Assembly (NCBI RefSeq): GCF_000143415.4
Contig: NW_003314261.1
Location: forward strand, 5,458,199 to 5,522,198
Length of the DNA: 64,000 nucleotides
Direction of reading: 5' to 3'
Source of the DNA: Selaginella moellendorffii
Taxonomy: Eukaryota; Streptophyta; Lycopodiopsida; Selaginellales; Selaginellaceae
Below are positions 58,828 through 64,000 of this stretch, piece by piece. The notes beneath the pieces were generated by a model, which was not told where the DNA came from, ran no database searches, and was given only the letters and a program-made list of their open reading frames with translations. Position numbers and translations under genes: made by a program. How positions within the stretch are numbered: position 1 is the first letter of the stretch; every line of letters starts with the position of its first letter.

Positions 58828-59518
58828 TCAGGCCTCGATGAACTCCCACAGCTGGTTATCGCCAGTGTGCCACGAGAAAAGCATAAGCCTGTTGTTTGGC
58901 TGGACGCCGCCGTGTTTGCGATCACCGTGATCCACGTCCAAGTTCAGTTGAGTGTTCTCGAATGGACGAATCGCGAAGTACTTATCGTAGCTCTCGGGGC
59001 TCAGCGTCCATAGGATTGAGCTACTGAGCTCACAGTAGACAATGAGAACGACCTGGATTGAGAGTTTAAAAGTTGGAGAAGAGCTAATGAGCAGATGAAG
59101 TCATTTCTTACTTGTTCGTCGTCGTTAGCTCTGTGGCGAAGAACTCGCCCGGAACCGGCGTTTGTGAGGACGAAGGCCTTGCTGCCTGCCGCGTCTACGA
59201 AATTGTAAGTAGAGTTCAAGAACCAAATCTGTGTAAGTCCCCCGCATGAGAAAAGAAAAGAAAAAAAGAAAAAACCGAGTCAGAGAAAGAAACGTCTTAC
59301 TTACCTGGTTGCGACAACTTGAGTCGCAGAGGTTCATTCTCACGGTTTCATTCAGTGCCGTCAAACAATACGCTGACGAAGCCTTGGTTCGAAGTTGATA
59401 ACTCCGAAAACTCGGCGCGCAATCTTGAGCCCCGCATCTGCACAAAGGAATTACGCGAAGAAAACTGCCACCTACAATACCTCGAAACAAGCCCAACTAG
59501 CGCCAGAAAGAAGAACAT
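58828..59518 (-). CDS. EULS-domain lectin, probably secreted and cysteine-rich
   Basis: Carbohydrate-binding protein of the Euonymus lectin family (ricin-B-like fold). Proposed exons 59518-59481, 59437-59305, 59228-59112 and 59052-58828 give 170 residues. The N-terminus MFFFLALVGLVS is a plausible signal peptide. The lectin domain begins at about residue 27 (YQLRTKASSAYCLTAL) and keeps the family end: SILWTLS, NLDVDHGDRKHGG and WHTGDNQLWEF. Six cysteines (14, 19, 37, 50, 54, 103) and two N-glycosylation sequons (N42, N62) fit the secretory pathway, whereas known EULS proteins are nucleocytoplasmic. The last two introns sit at the same positions as in the neighbouring lectins. The first intron is only 43 bases, so the first exon is the weak point. 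Confidence 0.75.
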
Positions 59519-59737
59519 TGTCACACTGCCTCGAGAAGTTTTCTCACGCAACGATTGTAAGCTTCTTCCAGTCTTAAACATCGCGTGTCATCGTGCCTGG
59601 TATGAAGCTAACAATCTGTCCTGGAAGAATAAATAGCACAAGCTTGTTAAGTTTATACCTCAGCAAAGCTGTGCGTATGATATTCCATTGTAAACAGCAC
59701 CATCACCTTCGCGTGATGGTGACGAGTAACATTGTCG

Positions 59738-60575
59738 TTACACCTGAAACTGCTTAAGATAATCTGGATCCTTGCTAGCCTTGTCCTTGAATCTAACAAA
59801 CCACTGATCGAGCAAGTTAAGTGGCACGATAATCCTCCCGTCCTGGGCAGCCTTAGAACACGATTGCATGAAATGGAAAAAGTTCTCACCGATCTTGAGA
59901 GCAACCTTCTCGACGTGGTAGTACTGCCGAATGTTGAGAGCTGGAAGCGTCGACAAATCCTCGAGCGAAACACCAATGGAGGCATTGAGCGGCGGAGCGT
60001 CCGGGGCCGTCAATTGCTTCTTCCCGCCGTGCTTGGGCCAGAGGAGAGTGATCATCGCCGAGGGGCAAACGTTGCTTATTCCACCGCAGTACTGGAATGC
60101 CGAGCCTGGGGATTGCACGTACACGGCCAGTGCTTTCTCCGGTGGAAGAACGAATTGGTTGAAGAGAAAGATGCACATCTCCGTGACTTGTTCGTACGTT
60201 GTTCCTGTTGGAAAGCCGTTAGAACAAGCACAAAAGGAAATTTTGCTAATCAAGAGAAGTCACGAAAAATCTAGAGCAGGGACCTGATAGAAATCCAAAG
60301 AACTACGCATTGATCGGGAACTCACCGACGAAGATTGCCATGTCCAGGCACCAGCGGCAAGAATCGAGCTGCTTAAAGCTGAAGGCGTCGATCGGGTAGC
60401 TGTGCCTGGGGAAGACGACGCCAAAGATTCTCACGCAGCTCTCCCGGCCGCAGTAGCGCACAATCTCGCTGCCCGAATCGCAGTGCCGTTTCTTGCGCCT
60501 GTCGTAAGAATCATCCACCAGCGCATCAATCTCATACTCTTCCAGCGCTCTCCTGGCCTTCCTCCCAGAATCCAT
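59738..60575 (-). CDS. Hikeshi/OPI10-like protein with N-terminal extension
   Basis: Hikeshi carries Hsp70 into the nucleus during heat stress by binding FG-nucleoporins (family knowledge). Exons 60575-60326 and 60204-59738 give 238 residues. The core starts at about residue 50 with FGVVFPRHSYPID and continues with MAIFVG, CIFLFNQFVLPPEKALAVYVQSPGS, SIGVSLEDLSTLP and IVPLNLLDQWFVRF. The family normally begins at the FGVVFP block, so about 48 residues containing RRKKRH are extra. The intron splits the FVG|TTYEQV segment in phase 1. The gene lies between two lectin genes on the same strand as the left one. Family call is firm; the extension could reflect a different true start, but the core has no Met there. 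Confidence 0.85.
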
Positions 60576-60723
60576 CCGAGAAGACCAAAAACCCTAGGCA
60601 ATGTTCTTGAAGCTTCTGGAACCAAGAATTTATTCCAAGGATTAAATCAATGAATCGCCAAATTCACCTAGTGAGCTAGTGATCTGGAAGCGTAGCATTG
60701 ACGGCTTCCACGCCATCGATCGA

Positions 60724-60897
60724 CTACCGGACCCTATCCCGCTCCATTTGAAGCTGCCGTGCGGCGTATCTCTCCTGATCCTTGATAGCGCCAGCGCGCA
60801 AATCTTCGCGCTCCTGCTGCTGCATCTTGTGGACGCCGGCAATCGCGATTACTGTGAATGCCGAGACGAAGAGCAGAACGCTCAATCCTCGATCCAT
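60724..60897 (-). CDS. PET117: PET117-like cytochrome c oxidase assembly factor
   Basis: Small intronless frame of 57 residues: an N-terminal hydrophobic segment (LSVLLFVSAFTVIAIAGVH) followed by the charged helix KMQQQEREDLRAGAIKDQER. The pattern of one membrane anchor, then VH, K-Q-Q, then E-x-LR-x-G-x-I-x-D-x-ER matches PET117, an inner-mitochondrial-membrane protein needed for complex IV assembly (family knowledge). Plant members are usually somewhat longer at the C-terminus. It is divergently transcribed from the lectin gene at 61086, with 188 bases between the start codons. The assignment rests on a short sequence. Confidence 0.55.
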   Translation of the reverse strand: MDRGLSVLLFVSAFTVIAIAGVHKMQQQEREDLRAGAIKDQERYAARQLQMERDRVR

Positions 60898-60987
60898 AAT
60901 CCAAGAGCCCTACATTTTCCCGCAAGAACCCTAACAAACCCTGACCGTCCGATGAGGCTGAACGGCCCAGATGGGTTAGGCACTCAC

Positions 60988-60994
60988 TATAAAA
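60988..60994 (+). promoter_or_regulatory. TATA box of the single-domain lectin gene
   Basis: TATAAAA about 92 bases upstream of ATG 61086, in the short divergent spacer. An AACCCTAAC telo-box-like motif lies at about 60929-60937. Confidence 0.6.
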
Positions 60995-61085
60995 CCCTGC
61001 TCTGTTGCCACATTTTCCAGTGCGTTTGCTTGCATTGTCTAGAGATTTTGTCTAAAGTTTTGCTCCAGCTCTCTCTCGATCGATC

Positions 61086-61722
61086 ATGTCGTACCAGCAG
61101 GGATATGGATCCTATGAGCAGCACGCGCACGGGCATCCGCCAGTCCAGGGCCAGGTTGTTCGCGTCTTTTGCAAGGCTCGCCCCGATTTCTATCTCACCG
61201 CCACCGACGATGGCGTCGTCCTCTCCCAGGGCAATGTCCAGGACCCGCGCCAGGTCTGTTCTTCTCGAAATCCCGAGATGTTCTCGCTAGATTTTGGGGC
61301 TTTGTGCAGCAATGGATCAAGGACGATTCCTGGGGCGAGCGCCTGACCGATTCGTCGGGATCCAAGGCCTTCGCGCTCATCAACAAGGCCACTGGTCAAG
61401 CGCTTCGTCATGGCAATTCCGAGAACGAGCAGGCACGTTTCTGATTTGATTGATCGATGTGGGGTCTCTAAATCTTTGTTCCACTCAGGTGGTTCTATCC
61501 GCTTACTCCAAGAACGAGATGGACGATGATCTCCTGTGGAGCGCCAGCGATGATCTCGGCCATGGCTTTCACACCATGAGGACTTACAACAACATCGATC
61601 TCAACCTCGATGCCGATCACGGTGATAAAAAGCACGGCGGGATCAAGGAAGGGAACAAGCTCATCCTCTTCAAGTGGCAGAAAACTCACGACAACCAGTA
61701 TTGGAAGATTGTCCCAGTTTGA
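61086..61722 (+). CDS. EULS-domain lectin, single domain, with a GC-AG intron
   Basis: Predicted nucleocytoplasmic carbohydrate-binding lectin; family members respond to stress (family knowledge). Exons 61086-61253, 61310-61432 and 61489-61722 give 174 residues. A short Gly/Tyr/His/Pro-rich N-terminus precedes the lectin domain (VVRVFCKARPDFYLTATDDGVVL), then QWIKDDSW, SKAFALINKATGQALRH, LLWSASDDLGHGFHTM, NLDADHGDKKHGG and DNQYWKIVPV. No signal peptide and few cysteines. The second intron (61433-61488) begins GC, not GT: only CAG|GCACGT gives the correct phase and restores ENEQ|VVLSAY. Confidence 0.92.
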
Positions 61723-61819
61723 GGGATTGGATCGGCCTCTATCTTGTGTTAGTCTGTGTGTTCATGTTCTTCCAAGAACTTACATTGTAACTACGTAAAA
61801 AGTTAAAAAAAAAGATGCT

Positions 61820-61928
61820 TCTGTTGTGTTTGTAAACCTTGGTGCGATTAAAATTCACATAGGCGAGCGCTACTTTTCTTGTGTTCGCAAACCATGGTGC
61901 GATTAAAATGCGAATATGCGAACGCTCG
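61820..61928. repeat. Tandem duplication of about 53 bases in lectin 3' flank
   Basis: Two units share CAAACC.TGGTGCGATTAAAAT and the ending GCGA(G/A)CGCT. Confidence 0.7.
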
Positions 61929-62321
61929 GATAGAGCTAACGGGTCTCGCTGGAAATATAACACGTGGCATGGACACGCCCTCCTACCTAGATATATTCGC
62001 CAATTTTCAAAATGGTACACCTGTTACTCCTGGAAGGGACAGCTTACTCGCTGTCCGCATGACACGTGTTAAGTCTCATCTACGTGTCGATTTCAAATGC
62101 GCCGTGACCGAGGTCCCGGTTCGATTCCCTCGTTTGAATAATTTCTAGGCGTTGGTGGCGGACCAAGGAGCGAGGTAACTTTCCGTCCTCCCTAGTAAAA
62201 ATTCTCCATAAATCTGCGATTATTAGTCAATCCGTGAGGAACAGGAGGAGCGTTTCTTTCTTCGTGCCTAGTTTCTCTTCGAGTTCTCTGATCGATCGAT
62301 CGATCGAGGTAGCGAGCGACG

Positions 62322-63662
62322 ATGCCGCAGGGTCAGTTTGTGAAGATCCAGTGCAAGGCCGATAGCGCCTACAATCTTGCCGCCCGGACCGATGGCGTGG
62401 TGATGGCCCCGGCCGATGAATCCGATCCTCGCCAGGTATGCTCTGCCTTGATATTTCCTTTCGATCGCCCGCGATGTTGATCGATGCTTACTTTTTTCCC
62501 CATCTCGATCGATCCATCGCTCCAGCAATGGTACAAGGACGAATCATGGGAGCATGTCAAGGATGCCAAGGGCTCCGCGAGCTTTGCATTGATCAATCGG
62601 GCTACTGGCCAAGCCCTCACGCATCCGGGCGGCCTAGATACCCAGGTACTTTGGATCTATCCTTTGGGAAAAACTAATTTCTAAGTTCTTTGTCTGTTTG
62701 ATCGATCGATCGATGCATAGGTGACTATGTCCGACTACTTTGGGGATTCCGAGGATAAGTCTACTCTGTGGACACTTAGCCAAGATGTGTGTGGGGGCTG
62801 GAACGCTTTGCGACCATACTATGATACTTCTCTCAACTTATCCACGAATCACTGGGATAAGAAGCATGGTGGTCTCACCGATGGGACTGACGTCTTGATC
62901 ACTAAGTGGAAGGAGTACGATAACCAATGCTGGAAGCTAGTTCCTACGCGTAAGTTTTTCGATGGTTTTCTTTTGGATCTTCGCTGAAGGAAGAATGAAC
63001 AGGTGATAGCACGGGCGGAGCCGATCATTTCCACCGTGTTTTGAGGACCGAGAGCCGTGTGGTTGATCGCTCCTTGCATCACCTGCCGAAGTATAGTCTC
63101 GTCACCAAGGCCGGAGAAGGTTACAGCGTGAGTGCGCGTGGAGACGGCGTGGTCCTTGCGCCTAGCAATCCATCCGATGGCCGCCAGGTATGTTCTACAG
63201 AAAAAAAAGTTCTTTGTTTCATCAGATTCTAAGGAAACTTTTGGAAACTTTGTAGCAATGGATCAAGGATGACTGGTGGGGCAGCAAGCTCAAGGATTCC
63301 CTTGGCCAGCCTGCTTTTGTGATGCTCAATGTGGCTACGCAGCACGCTCTTTCTCACGCTCCCGGCGAAGGCCAGCAGGTAATCGCACGAGAAGTTTAAT
63401 CCTTCTTGTAGCTCAGCGTTTTGCTTTTGCTCCTCAGGTTTCTCTGGCAAAGTTTGTCCCCAATCTCCTCAACCAGGACATACTCTGGACGAAGCAGGAA
63501 GTTGGACATGGATGGTTTGCTGTGAGACCCGCCAATAACGTGAAGGTCACCATGGATGCTTTCCGTGCCGATAAGAAACATGGTGGGCCGAGCGATGGGA
63601 CCAAAGTCGTGGTGTTCAAGTGGAGCGACCAGGAAAACCAGCACTGGAAGTTCACTGAGTGA
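62322..63662 (+). CDS. Two-domain EULS lectin
   Basis: Exons 62322-62435, 62526-62645, 62721-62949, 63003-63187, 63256-63378 and 63438-63662 give 331 residues. Domain 1 is residues 3-150 (FVKIQCKADSAYNLAARTDG to DNQCWKLVP). A 30-residue linker (DSTGGADHFHRVLRTESRVV) leads to domain 2, about 180-331 (YSLVTKAGEGYSVSARGDG to ENQHWKFTE). Each domain is coded by three exons split at the same places (RQ|QW and Q|V). The two domains are well diverged. No signal peptide is visible. Two-domain EULS proteins are known from other plants, so the architecture is typical of the family. (GATC)n runs lie in the leader and in intron 2. Confidence 0.93.
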
Positions 63663-64000
63663 GAGAAGAAAAGTGAGAATTTTCTATGTGTGTCTGTATT
63701 GTCAAAAGCTAGTCCATCAATGAGCACTACTTATAGATCCTGGAAACCATGTAAGCTTTACTTTATGCGGTTCTGGAATCTAGATCTTGAGAAGCTAACC
63801 AAAGAAATAGTTTACCGTAGTCTATCACCGACAATTTGCCTCGTAAAGTTCTCACAGCCATCTGCTTGACAAAGCACTATTGACATACGAAGCGAATTAC
63901 AAAGGTTCAAATTATCGCAGAATTGCAAGCTTATTTTCGCAGTCTCATGCTTTTTGTTGGGCACCGTGAGATAAAATAGATAGATACCTGTTTATTTAAA
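63663..64000. other. 3' flank of the two-domain lectin, nothing recognised
   Basis: AT-leaning sequence without a supported frame or repeat. Confidence 0.5.

Noticed and set aside
62118-62130. GGTTCGATTCCC, resembling a tRNA B box
   Set aside because: The flanking bases cannot form a T-arm stem beyond two pairs and no A box or acceptor stem is found at the right spacing.

Overview
The window is plant nuclear DNA. Most likely it is the lycophyte Selaginella (inferred). The evidence is a full class III HD-Zip gene with an intron-split miR165/166 site, an SBP-box gene, an intronless PLS-type PPR gene, a CASP-like gene, a DUF1685 gene and Euonymus-type (EULS) lectins. Many introns are only about 50 to 110 bases long, and GC-rich gene islands are sharply separated from AT-rich repeat territory.

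Layout. 0-9 kb is a gene island. It holds a bHLH factor of the tapetal bHLH10/89/91 type (minus strand, 3' end cut by the window edge), a possible small spliced gene near 4.5 kb, and a DUF1685 gene. 9.2-16.5 kb holds two direct copies of about 1.36 kb of the SBP gene's 3' end and downstream flank. They bracket a 4.6 kb AT-rich block that contains a broken LTR. The left copy is a pseudogene fragment and the right one belongs to the intact SBP gene (15.9-18.3 kb, minus). A CASP-like membrane protein gene sits at 22.3-22.9 kb.

23-50 kb is repeat territory with no intact gene that I can support. Its centre is an LTR retrotransposon (31630-43674) with a 5-bp target duplication, TG/CA LTR ends, a tRNA-iMet-type primer binding site and a polypurine tract. 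A second LTR element (32255-37089) is inserted inside its 5' LTR. Older copies of both LTR families lie at 12.3-13.5, 24.8-26.2, 26.2-29.2, 44.1-44.7 and 44.7-46.8 kb. All internal regions are too damaged to code.

50.4-64 kb is the second gene island. It holds an intronless PPR gene, the 18-exon HD-Zip III gene (855 codons, every splice junction in frame), and a compact cluster of three EULS lectin genes. A Hikeshi/OPI10-like gene and a short PET117-like gene are interleaved with the lectins. One lectin looks secreted and cysteine-rich, one is a plain single-domain protein with a GC-AG intron, and one has two lectin domains.

Working together: two genes carry microRNA-type sites. The HD-Zip III gene has the canonical miR166 site, and the SBP gene has a near-match to miR156 with a one-base gap. 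The lectin genes share exactly the same intron positions, so they are local duplicates. The duplicated SBP 3' ends act as controls for each other: CpG loss is strongest next to the AT-rich block on both sides.
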